This document shows, in pieces, positions 43,912 through 50,936 of a stretch of DNA of 60,133 bases. The notes under the pieces are model-generated. The model saw only the letters and a list, made by a program, of their open reading frames with translations. It ran no database searches and had not been told where the DNA came from. The translations under genes and the position numbers were made by a program. Numbering within the stretch: the first letter of the stretch is position 1; the number at the start of each line of letters is the position of its first letter. Source of the DNA: an uncultured Oscillospiraceae bacterium (GTDB lineage Bacteria > Bacillota > Clostridia > Oscillospirales > Oscillospiraceae); contig CALXDL010000066.1 in assembly GCA_944387055.1 (NCBI GenBank), forward strand, positions 1-60,133. Direction: 5' to 3'.

Positions 43912-46524
43912 TCAAGTGAGTTTCTGCTTGAGCTCATAGAGCAGGGACAGGGCCTCGATGGGCGTCAGCGCATCCGGCTGACAGCGGCGCAGGGCCTCCA
44001 GCACCTCTCCCTCCCGCAGGCCTTCCAGGGAGAGCTGCCCCGTCTCCTGCGCGGGCGGAGCGGCGGCAGCGGGCGCGCCGTCGGCCGCCTCCAGTTCCCG
44101 CAGGATCGTCTTGGCCCGCTGGATCACCCGGTCGGGCAGGCCCGCCAGCTTGGCCACCTCGATCCCGTAGCTGCGGTCCGCGCCGCCGGGGAGGATCTTG
44201 CGCAGGAAGATGATGTCCTCGCCCCGGGTCTTGACGGCGATGTTGTAGTTCACCGTGCCCGGCAGGCTGTCCTCCAGCTCCGTCAGCTCGTGGTAATGGG
44301 TGGCGAAGAGGGTCTTGGCGCCCAGGCGCCGGCTGTCGGCGCAGTGCTCCAGCACCGCCCGGGCGATGGACATGCCGTCGAACGTGCTGGTGCCGCGGCC
44401 GATCTCGTCCAGGATCAGCAGCGAATCCTTGGTGGCGTGGTGCAGGATGTCCGCCACCTCCGTCATCTCCACCATGAAGGTGGACTGCCCGGCGGAGAGG
44501 TCGTCGCTGGCGCCGATGCGGGTGAAGATGCGGTCCACCACGCCGATGTGGGCGGAGGCCGCCGGAACGAAGGAGCCGATCTGCGCCATGAGGACGATGA
44601 GGGCCACCTGGCGCATATAGGTGGATTTGCCGGCCATGTTGGGGCCGGTGATGATCGCCACCCGGTCCTCTTTCTCCCCCATGAACGTGTCATTGGGGAC
44701 GAAGAGGCTGTCTTTGAGGACCTGCTCCACCACCGGATGGCGGCCCTCCCGGATCTCGATGACGCCCGACTCGTCCACCTCCGGACGGCAGTAACGGCCG
44801 CGCACGGCCACCGCCGCCAGGGACGCCAGGGCGTCCGCCTCCGCCACGGCAGCCGCGGCGCGCTGGATCCGGGGCGCCGCTGCGGACACGGTCTGGCGCA
44901 GCTGGGTGAACAGCTGGTACTCCAGGGCCACCACCCGTTCGGAGGCGGTGAGGATCTCGTGCTCCAGGTCCTTGAGCTCCTGGGTGATATAGCGCTCCCC
45001 GTTCACCAGGGTCTGCTTGCGGATGTATGTATCCGGCACCTGGTCCCGGAAGGAGTTGCTCACTTCGATGTAATAGCCGAAGACCTTGTTGTAGCCGATC
45101 TTCAGCGTGCGGATGCCGGTGCGCTCCTTCTCCTTGGCCTCCATCTCCGCCAGCACGCCCTTGCCGCCGTTCATGATGTGGCGCAGGCGGTCCACCTCGG
45201 GATCGAACCCGTCCCGGATGAAGCCGCCCTCCCGCACGGAGAAGGGGGGCTCGTCGCAGATGGCGGCGGCGATGTGTCCGCCGATATCCTCCAGCGTGTC
45301 CAGCGCCGCGGCCAGCTCGGCCGCCCGCCGGTCCGGCAGGGCCAGCAGCTGCTCCTTCACCGCGGGCAGCCGCTCGATGGCCGCCTGGAGGGACCGCATG
45401 TCCCGTCCGCCGGCCGTGCCGTAGACGATGCGGCCGATGAGGCGCTCCATGTCCCCCAGGCCCGTCATGGCAGCGATCAGCTCCTCCCGGACGATGGTGG
45501 ACTCCACCAGGGCCGCCACGGCGGCGTTACGCTTGGTGATGGCCGCCAGGTCCAAAAGGGGCCGCTCCAGCCAGCCGCGCAGCATCCGGCCGCCCATGGG
45601 GGTCTTGGTCTTGTCCAGGACCCACAGCAGGCTCCCCTTCTTCTCCTTGCTGCGCAGCGTCTCGGTCAGCTCCAGATTGCGCCGGGCCGTCAGGTCCAGC
45701 TCCATGAAGCGGCCCTGCTCGTAATAGTCCAGGTCGTTGATGTGAGAGAGGTCGGTCTTCTGCGTCTCATAGAGATAGTGCAGCAGCCCGCCCAGGGCCA
45801 GGGTCGCCGCGGGCCGTCCCTTGGGCAGGCGGCTGAACGCCTCCTCCCCGAACTGCCTGCGGATGTTCGCCTCCGCCTCCGCCAGCTGGAAGCGCCGCTC
45901 GCCGCCGTTCTCCAGCCGGCATCCGAACTTCTCCCGCAGGGCGGCGGTGAGGACCGGGTCGTCCCAAGCCCCGCTGTTGACCACCGCCTCCGCCGGGGAG
46001 AAGCGGCCCAGCTCGTTGATGAGGTGGTCCACCCGCTCCTGGCCGGTGAAGGCCGTCAGATGGGCCTTGCCGGTGGAGATGTCGCAGAAGGCCACGCCCG
46101 CGCTCTGCCCATCCAGATAGATGCCGCAGAGGAAGTTGCTGGCCTTGTCCTCCAGGCAGGCGGCGTCGATCACCGTGCCGGGCGTCACCACCCGGATGAT
46201 GTCCCGCTTCACCAGGCCCTTGGCGGTGGCCGGGTCCTCCATCTGCTCGCAGATGGCCACCTTATATCCCTTGGCGATGAGCCGGGCGATATAAGCCTCG
46301 CTGGCGTGATAGGGGATGCCGCCCATGGGCACCCGCTCCTCCTCGGGCTTGGCATGTTTGCCGTGGTCCCGGGAGGTGAGGGTCAGATCCAGCTCCTTGG
46401 AGGCCAGCTTCGCGTCGTCGGCGAACATCTCGTAGAAGTCGCCCAGACGGAAGAAGAGGATGGAGTCCGGGTTGTCCCGCTTGATCTCCAGATACTGCTT
46501 CATCATCGGGGTCAGTTCGGCCAA
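43912..46524 (-). CDS. mutS: DNA mismatch repair protein MutS
   Basis: MutS recognises mismatches and small loops. The 870 residues have the mismatch-binding domain with RLGDFYEMFADDA near 26-38 (the Phe-x-Glu wedge), connector, lever and clamp domains, and the ATPase domain with GPNMAGKSTYMRQ near 622-634, ILDEIGRGTSTFDG near 700-713, and ATHYHEL near 738-744. The start is TTG at 46524 with AGGTG upstream, giving the usual MAELTPMMKQY; the next ATG (46506) would truncate this. It heads the mutS-CPBP-AEC-mutL run. Confidence 0.96.
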   Translation of the reverse strand: MAELTPMMKQYLEIKRDNPDSILFFRLGDFYEMFADDAKLASKELDLTLTSRDHGKHAKPEEERVPMGGIPYHASEAYIARLIAKGYKVAICEQMEDPATAKGLVKRDIIRVVTPGTVIDAACLEDKASNFLCGIYLDGQSAGVAFCDISTGKAHLTAFTGQERVDHLINELGRFSPAEAVVNSGAWDDPVLTAALREKFGCRLENGGERRFQLAEAEANIRRQFGEEAFSRLPKGRPAATLALGGLLHYLYETQKTDLSHINDLDYYEQGRFMELDLTARRNLELTETLRSKEKKGSLLWVLDKTKTPMGGRMLRGWLERPLLDLAAITKRNAAVAALVESTIVREELIAAMTGLGDMERLIGRIVYGTAGGRDMRSLQAAIERLPAVKEQLLALPDRRAAELAAALDTLEDIGGHIAAAICDEPPFSVREGGFIRDGFDPEVDRLRHIMNGGKGVLAEMEAKEKERTGIRTLKIGYNKVFGYYIEVSNSFRDQVPDTYIRKQTLVNGERYITQELKDLEHEILTASERVVALEYQLFTQLRQTVSAAAPRIQRAAAAVAEADALASLAAVAVRGRYCRPEVDESGVIEIREGRHPVVEQVLKDSLFVPNDTFMGEKEDRVAIITGPNMAGKSTYMRQVALIVLMAQIGSFVPAASAHIGVVDRIFTRIGASDDLSAGQSTFMVEMTEVADILHHATKDSLLILDEIGRGTSTFDGMSIARAVLEHCADSRRLGAKTLFATHYHELTELEDSLPGTVNYNIAVKTRGEDIIFLRKILPGGADRSYGIEVAKLAGLPDRVIQRAKTILRELEAADGAPAAAAPPAQETGQLSLEGLREGEVLEALRRCQPDALTPIEALSLLYELKQKLT

Positions 46525-46604
46525 AAAAGGTCACCTCACTCTTTCTGTCGAAGGGTCTTCGTCTCTCGCGCCGTGGGCCGTCCCATCAGGCGGGGCGGCA
46601 GCCC

Positions 46605-46805
46605 CTACCGCTCCCGGCAGACCAGCTCGTCCAGAGACAGGTCGTAGAGATCCGCCAGGGCGATCAGCGTGGACAGGGATGGCTCGCGCTCTCCACGCTC
46701 ATATGTCTGATAGGCCCGCCAGCCGATGCCGATCATCTTCGCCAGTTCGGTCTGTTTCAGGCCCCGCTGCTTCCTCAATTGAAGAAGGTGTTCTGCAAAC
46801 GTCAT
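46605..46805 (-). CDS. small XRE family repressor (module 1)
   Basis: This 66-residue protein is little more than a Cro/CI helix-turn-helix: LLQLRKQRGLKQTELAKMIGI near 7-27 and AYQTYERGEREPSLSTLIALADLY near 31-54. The ATG at 46805 follows GAGGAATC. It is divergent from a small gene at 46905, and between them lie two copies of a palindrome placed inside both promoter spacers. It is therefore very probably an autorepressor that also controls the divergent gene (inference). Similar small regulators occur on phages and mobile elements, but no phage genes are here. Confidence 0.85.
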   Translation of the reverse strand: MTFAEHLLQLRKQRGLKQTELAKMIGIGWRAYQTYERGEREPSLSTLIALADLYDLSLDELVCRER

Positions 46806-46821
46806 GATTCCTCTTCCACCC

Positions 46822-46883
46822 TTGACAGACACCAAAGTGTCTGCTATGATACGCACTATAAAAGACACTATCGTGTCTGTCAA
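46822..46883. promoter_or_regulatory. interlocked divergent promoters with twin operators (module 1)
   Basis: Plus strand: TTGACA (46822-46827), 17 bases, TATGAT (46845-46850). Minus strand: TTGACA (46878-46883), 17 bases, TATAGT (46855-46860). CAGACAC-N4-GTGTCTG (46826-46843) fills the first spacer and AGACAC-N4-GTGTCT (46863-46878) the second. Their centres are 36 bp apart. Repressor binding would close both promoters, and the two promoters overlap enough to compete for polymerase. Confidence 0.85.
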
Positions 46884-46904
46884 ATGATCTTCGGAGTGAT
46901 TGCT

Positions 46905-47150
46905 GTGGATGACTATATCGACATCCTGCTCTCCGCCCTGGGCGAAGAGCTGTACGCCTTTTTGGGAAAAGACTATTTCCTCTCCCTCCACCAGGCGGGC
47001 GAGGCCCTTTCAGCGCTGTCGGCGACCCTCACGGACCGCCAGCGCGCGCTGCTCGACACCTATACGGACGCCTGTGCCGCCTCCGCCAGCGCCTATCAGG
47101 CCGTGCTGGCCCGCCGAGCCTTCCTCCTGGCAAGAGATATCTACCGTTAG
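46905..47150 (+). CDS. small helical protein, possibly DUF6809-like (module 1)
   Basis: This 81-residue protein of unknown function is predicted all-helical, with an acidic N-terminus (VDDYIDILLSALGEELY) and a second half, LTDRQRALLDTYTDACA followed by ARRAFLLARDIY, that resembles DUF6809 proteins. I am not certain of that family. The GTG at 46905 has CGGAGTG eight bases upstream; an in-frame ATG at 46884 lacks one. It is expressed from the promoter at 46822-46850 under the candidate operators and overlaps the convergent miaB stop by four bases. Confidence 0.62.
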   Translation: MDDYIDILLSALGEELYAFLGKDYFLSLHQAGEALSALSATLTDRQRALLDTYTDACAASASAYQAVLARRAFLLARDIYR

Positions 47151-48574
47151 ACCGCCTCGCCATACAGGGCCCAGGTGTTGGAGCCGGTGATGGTCACGTC
47201 GATGAACTGCCCCATGAGGGCCTTGTCCCCTTTCAGCCGCACCAGGCGGTTGCCCTCCGTGCGGGCGGTCAGGGGATAGTCCGCGTCGCCGCTCTCTCCG
47301 TCCACCAGCACCCGCTGGGTCTTGCCCACATAGGCGGCGTGGAGCTTGGCCGATATGGCGTTCTGGACCTCCAGGAGCTTGTCGAACCACTTCTGCTTCT
47401 CCTCCCGGCTCACCGGGTCCGGCATGGCTGCGGCCTTCGTGCCCGGGCGGGGAGAGTAGATGAAGGTGAAGAGGGCGTCGAAGCCCACCTCCTCTACCAG
47501 GGAGACGGTGTCCATGGCCTCCGCCTCCGTCTCGCCGGGGAAGCCGATGATGATGTCGGAGGTGAGTACCAGCCCCGGCATGACGCGCTTGGCGTAGTCC
47601 ACCAGGTCCAGATACTGCTGGCGGGTATAGCGGCGGTTCATCTCGTGCAGCACCCGGTCATTGCCGGACTGGACCGGCAGGTGCAGCTGCCGGGCGATGT
47701 GGCGGCTGGCGGCCATCACATCGAAGAGGTGGCGCGTGGCGTCCTTGGGGTGGCTGGACATGAAGCGGATCAGATACTCCCCGGGGATCTGGTCGATGTC
47801 CGCCAGAAGGTCCGGGAAGTGATAGCCGGTGTCCAGGTCGTTGCCGTAGGAGTTGACGTTCTGGCCCAGCAGGGTGATATCCTTATAGCCCGCCTCCACC
47901 AGCGCCCGGACCTCCGCCAGGACCGCCTGGGGGTCCCGGCTGCGCTCCCGGCCCCGGACATAGGGCACGATGCAGTACGAGCAGAAGTTGTTGCACCCAT
48001 ACATGATGGAGACCCAGGCCTTCACGCCCTTCTCCCGCACCACGGGGATGCCCTCGGCGATGGTGCCGTGCTCGTCCGCCACGGAGAAGACCCGCCCGTG
48101 GGTCTCGTACACCTGCCACAAAAGCTCCGGGAACTTCCACAGCGCCTGGGGGCCGAACACTAGGTCCACATGGCGGTAGGACTCCCGGATGCGCTTGACT
48201 ACCCGCGCCTCCTGGGCCATGCAGCCGCATAAGGCGATCACCTGCTCCGGATCCTCCTTCTTCGTGTGGGTCAGGATGCCCAGATTGCCGAACACCCGGT
48301 CCTCCGCGTGCTCCCGGATGGCGCAGGTGTTGAGGATCACCAGGTCCGCCTCCTTGGGCTCGTCCGTCAGGGTGAAGCCGCATGCCTGCAGCATCCCCAT
48401 GAGCTTTTGTCCGTCAGCCACGTTCTGCTGGCAGCCGAAGGTATCCACGCAGGCTCTGGGATGGGCCTGACGGCCCTCGAACATGCGGCGGATATTCTCC
48501 TGAAAATCCCGCTGGCGGGCAAGGTCCGCCTCCGGGACCAATACGTCTTTGCGTTCCAAGATCGCTTCCTCCAT
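47147..48574 (-). CDS. miaB: tRNA-2-methylthio-N6-dimethylallyladenosine synthase MiaB
   Basis: MiaB is a radical SAM enzyme that adds the 2-methylthio group to i6A37 of tRNA after MiaA. The 475 residues show the N-terminal UPF0004 Cys set (DTFGCQQNVADGQ near 43-55, LNTCAIREHAEDRVFGN near 79-95, CGCMAQE near 114-120), the radical SAM motif YGCNNFCSYCIVPYVRGRE near 187-205, and a C-terminal TRAM domain. The frame stays open through the repeat region upstream, but the ATG at 48574 gives a normal N-terminus and a promoter lies just before it. No clear ribosome binding site precedes this ATG, which is unusual here. Confidence 0.95.
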   Translation of the reverse strand: MEEAILERKDVLVPEADLARQRDFQENIRRMFEGRQAHPRACVDTFGCQQNVADGQKLMGMLQACGFTLTDEPKEADLVILNTCAIREHAEDRVFGNLGILTHTKKEDPEQVIALCGCMAQEARVVKRIRESYRHVDLVFGPQALWKFPELLWQVYETHGRVFSVADEHGTIAEGIPVVREKGVKAWVSIMYGCNNFCSYCIVPYVRGRERSRDPQAVLAEVRALVEAGYKDITLLGQNVNSYGNDLDTGYHFPDLLADIDQIPGEYLIRFMSSHPKDATRHLFDVMAASRHIARQLHLPVQSGNDRVLHEMNRRYTRQQYLDLVDYAKRVMPGLVLTSDIIIGFPGETEAEAMDTVSLVEEVGFDALFTFIYSPRPGTKAAAMPDPVSREEKQKWFDKLLEVQNAISAKLHAAYVGKTQRVLVDGESGDADYPLTARTEGNRLVRLKGDKALMGQFIDVTITGSNTWALYGEAV

Positions 48575-48598
48575 CGATAGAGATACTTTAACTGGAGT

Positions 48599-48627
48599 AT
48601 CATAGCATAAAAGGGGGAAAAGCACAA
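48599..48627 (-). promoter_or_regulatory. extended -10 promoter of miaB
   Basis: On the minus strand TTGTGC (48622-48627) and TATGAT (48599-48604) are 17 bases apart, with TG one base before the -10. The predicted leader is only about 18 bases and lacks a Shine-Dalgarno match. Confidence 0.7.
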
Positions 48628-48647
48628 GGCGGAAAACGGCGTGTCCC

Positions 48648-49175
48648 GCCGCCTGCGGGCGGCGGGACTCTGCGAGGCCTTTTGACACACTGAAAGAGAG
48701 CGGCGCTGCCAGCGCCGCTGAGACTGGCGAAAAAGGCCAACGCCTTTTCCGCCAAAAGGATCTCGCTGCGTTCTGCGCCTCGGTCGTCCGCCCATGGCGG
48801 ACGATTCGACGCTCGCTCCGCGCAAAGTGTTTTCCCGACGTACACGCCGCCGGAAAAACGATCTCATCTTCTTCCGCCGCCTGCGGGTGGCGGAACTCTG
48901 CGAGACCTTTTGAGGCACTGAAAGAGAGCGGCGCTGGCAGCGCCGCTGAGACTGGCGAAAAAGGCCAACGCCTTTTCCGCCAAAAGGATCTCGCTGCGTT
49001 CTGCGCCTCGGTCGCCCGCCCATGGCGGACGATTCGACGCTCACTCCGCGCAAAGTGTTTTCCCGACGTACACGCCGCCGGAAAAACGATCTCATCTTCT
49101 TCCGCCGCCTGCGGGCGGCGGAACTCTGCGAGGCCTTTTGACACACTGAAAGAGAGCGGCGCTGGCAGCGCCGCT
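48648..49175. repeat. 228-bp tandem repeat, 2.3 copies, hairpin rich
   Basis: Copy 1 is 48648-48875, copy 2 48876-49103, and a 72-base partial copy 3 is 49104-49175. Copies 1 and 2 differ at about eight positions. Each full unit holds four hairpins: CCGCC/GGCGG with a TGCG loop, AGCGGCGCT/AGCGCCGCT, TGGCG.AAAAGGC/GCCTTTT.CGCCA, and GTCCGCC/GGCGGAC. Because 228 is divisible by three, long frames stay open in several phases and produce repeated artefact proteins. I find no other copy in the window. It fills the space between the miaB promoter and the PH-domain gene. Confidence 0.9.
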
Positions 49176-49178
49176 CTC
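49146..49178 (-). terminator. terminator of the PH-domain gene, built from the repeat hairpin
   Basis: GAGAGCGGCGCT (49152-49163) pairs with AGCGCCGCTCTC (49167-49178), and the minus strand continues TTTCAG. The stem is the second hairpin of the partial repeat copy, lengthened by three pairs by adjacent unique sequence. Confidence 0.7.
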
Positions 49179-49203
49179 GATGTATCGGAAACGCCCGCCG
49201 GGC

Positions 49204-49578
49204 TCAAAGCACGAAGTTGGAGATCATCCGGCAGATCTCCGCCACGTTGCACTTGGCCACGAACTGGAACTTGACCTTCCCCAGGCCGGAGAACCACAGC
49301 TCCAGCTCGCTGTCCAGGTCCAGCACGCCCGCCGTCTCCACGCTGAAGGCCTGGATCTTGCTGTAGGGCAAGCTGGAGATGTCCACCTTCTTCCCCGTCA
49401 GGCCCTGGACATTGATGGCGAAGATGCGCTTGTTGGTGAAGACCACGCCGTCGCGGATCGTCTTGTAGGAGGCGAGGACCTCCTCACCGGGGACGAAGAC
49501 CGGCTGGATGTAGCTCTGGAAGCTGGTGTTGTCCACAGGCTTGAGGTTGAGGAACTCTGCGTTTTGGAAATCGATCAT
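49204..49578 (-). CDS. bacterial PH domain protein
   Basis: This 124-residue protein is a single bacterial pleckstrin-homology-like domain: a seven-strand pattern with EEVLASYKTIRDGVVFTNKRIFAIN near 32-56, the typical GKKVDISSLPYSKIQAFSVET near 62-82, and a C-terminal helix (NVAEICRMISNFVL). Such proteins are common and of unknown role. The ATG at 49578 follows AAAGGGAG. It is a single gene, ended by a repeat-derived hairpin. Confidence 0.86.
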   Translation of the reverse strand: MIDFQNAEFLNLKPVDNTSFQSYIQPVFVPGEEVLASYKTIRDGVVFTNKRIFAINVQGLTGKKVDISSLPYSKIQAFSVETAGVLDLDSELELWFSGLGKVKFQFVAKCNVAEICRMISNFVL

Positions 49579-49665
49579 GGTTCATTCTCCCTTTTTTCTT
49601 GTTTATCTTCCAATCGCCCGAAGGCGGTCTTCCCCCGTTTCGCGGAACGTCCCGCGCCGGTCCCC

Positions 49666-50364
49666 TCAGGCCGTCTGCAGCCATGCCAGCAGGTCCGCCG
49701 GCGTGCGGACCACGACGTCCGCCCCCGTGCGCCCCGGGGGCGCACCGTTCCAGGCGGCCGTGACACAGGTGACAGAGGCCCTGCGCCCCATGGCCCGCAG
49801 CGCGGACTGCGCGCCGCGGCCGAACTGCACGTCCCCGGCGTGGTCGCCGATGTAAGCGAAGCGCCCCTCCGGCAGGCCCAGCCGCTCCAGACAGCGCAGG
49901 AAGGCGGCGGGGTCCGGCTTCTGGCGGTCGAAGGGCACGTCAGTGTGGCCCACCACGGCGCCGAAGCAGTCGGAGACGCCGTGGGCGGCCAGGGCGGCGC
50001 GGATGTTGCCGCCCTCGTTCTGGGAACAGATGCCCATGGGGACGCCCCGGAGCGCTTCCAGCACCGGGGCCAGACCGCTGAACAGCGGCGGCAGGGTCTC
50101 CTCCGCCCGCTGGCAGGGGCCCCACAGCGCGCCCGCCTCGTCCAGCTGCTCCGGCGGCACGCCGTAGGCCCGGACGTACAGCTCCCGCCAGTTCTCACTG
50201 CGGCGGTCCGCCGCCCGATAGGCCTCCAGCGATGTCAGCGCCTCCGGCAGCGGGTCCAGCAGGGCCGGGTCCAGGCGGTGCAGGACCGCTTTCGTGACGG
50301 CGAAGTTCTTCACCGCCGTGTCGGCCAGGGTGCCGTCATAATCCCATAGGATGGCCGTGAACAT
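49666..50364 (-). CDS. HAD family hydrolase, phosphoglycolate phosphatase-like
   Basis: This 232-residue protein has motif I ILWDYDGTLADTAVKNF near 5-21, motif II Ser in MGICSQNEGGNI near 111-122, Lys in DRQKPDPAAFLRCL near 146-159, and motif IV YIGDHAGDVQFGRGA near 172-186, all of the GmhB/Gph-type HAD group with a helical cap at about 20-90. It could hydrolyse phosphoglycolate or another small phosphate. No partner indicates a pathway. It is adjacent to the second XRE module. Confidence 0.87.
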   Translation of the reverse strand: MFTAILWDYDGTLADTAVKNFAVTKAVLHRLDPALLDPLPEALTSLEAYRAADRRSENWRELYVRAYGVPPEQLDEAGALWGPCQRAEETLPPLFSGLAPVLEALRGVPMGICSQNEGGNIRAALAAHGVSDCFGAVVGHTDVPFDRQKPDPAAFLRCLERLGLPEGRFAYIGDHAGDVQFGRGAQSALRAMGRRASVTCVTAAWNGAPPGRTGADVVVRTPADLLAWLQTA

Positions 50365-50374
50365 AGGTCCCTCC

Positions 50375-50578
50375 TCACCGCTGGTCCGTGCGGCCCAACA
50401 GATAATCTACGCTGACGCCGTATAGGTCTGCCAGCTTCATAAGCATCTCGACAGGGATATTGATCTTTCCCAATTCGTATTTGGAATACGTCGTCTGTTT
50501 GATGCCCAGTTGCTCTGCTACATATTCCTGCTTCCAGTCGTTGTCCTCACGCATATCTCGGATCCGAGGGAACACCAT
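50375..50578 (-). CDS. small XRE family repressor (module 2)
   Basis: The 67-residue helix-turn-helix protein starts MVFPRIRDMREDNDWKQ and continues AEQLGIKQTTYSKYELGKIN, the usual Cro/CI fold. In-frame ATGs at 50593 and 50584 exist, but the predicted transcript starts near 50594 and GGGTG sits six bases before the ATG at 50578, so I chose that. It is divergent from a small Cys-rich gene and separated from it by two AATAGTCG palindromes, so it is probably their repressor. Confidence 0.85.
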   Translation of the reverse strand: MVFPRIRDMREDNDWKQEYVAEQLGIKQTTYSKYELGKINIPVEMLMKLADLYGVSVDYLLGRTDQR

Positions 50579-50600
50579 TTCCATCACCCGCATCTATTAT

Positions 50601-50650
50601 ATAATAGTCGCGTTGTGACTATTGACAAATAGTCGTACTGCGACTATTAT
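50601..50650. promoter_or_regulatory. back-to-back promoters with twin operators (module 2)
   Basis: Plus strand: TTGACA (50622-50627), 17 bases, TATTAT (50645-50650). Minus strand: TTGTCA (50623-50628), 16 bases, TATTAT (50601-50606). The two -35 boxes are essentially the same bases read on opposite strands. AATAGTCG-N5-CGACTATT (50628-50648) lies in the plus spacer, and AATAGTCG-N5-TGACTATT (50603-50623) in the minus spacer. The centres are 25 bp apart. Confidence 0.85.
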
Positions 50651-50669
50651 CGAAGAAGAGGTGATGGAT

Positions 50670-50912
50670 ATGCCGATCTATGAGAAGCGGGACGACGGGC
50701 ATTGCGGCTCCTGCGGCCACTTTACCCGCCACTACGTCTGGTATGTGCCGCCGTGCACCCGGTCCCAGCCCGCGGGCCACTTCATGCCCCTGAGCGTGGG
50801 CCACTGCGCCCACCCCCGGATCAAGGACCGGCGGGAGGACCAGACCTGCCCCCTGTGGGCCCCCCGCGCCCCGGAACAAGACCCGCCGGACACGAAAATA
50901 CCGGACCGCTAA
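50670..50912 (+). CDS. small Cys/His-rich protein (module 2)
   Basis: This 80-residue protein of unknown function has CGSC near residues 12-15, a conserved-looking HFTRHYVWYVPPCTR, GHCAHPR near 49-55, and a final CPLWAPR. Cys and His spacing suggests a small zinc-binding fold. The ATG at 50670 follows GAGGTG by seven bases; an ATG at 50664 is too close to it. It is expressed from the operator-containing promoter next to the small XRE repressor and ended by a hairpin that contains its stop codon. Function cannot be assigned. Confidence 0.72.
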   Translation: MPIYEKRDDGHCGSCGHFTRHYVWYVPPCTRSQPAGHFMPLSVGHCAHPRIKDRREDQTCPLWAPRAPEQDPPDTKIPDR

Positions 50913-50936
50913 CGGCGGTCCGGCGTGCTTTTCTAT
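50901..50936 (+). terminator. terminator after the small Cys-rich gene
   Basis: CCGGACCGC (50901-50909) pairs with GCGGTCCGG (50915-50923), and GTGCTTTTC follows. The TAA stop lies in the loop. Confidence 0.78.

Noticed and set aside
45190-45215. tRNA-like TPsiC arm (GATCGAACCCG)
   Set aside because: It lies inside mutS coding sequence, with no cloverleaf around it.
48648-49175. CRISPR array
   Set aside because: The units are 228 bp, adjacent and nearly identical throughout, with no short repeat/unique spacer pattern and no cas genes.
48575-49297. MiaB with a 240-residue N-terminal extension, and repeated small proteins within the tandem repeat
   Set aside because: The repeat length is a multiple of three, which keeps several frames open at once; MiaB has a normal N-terminus and a promoter at 48599-48627.
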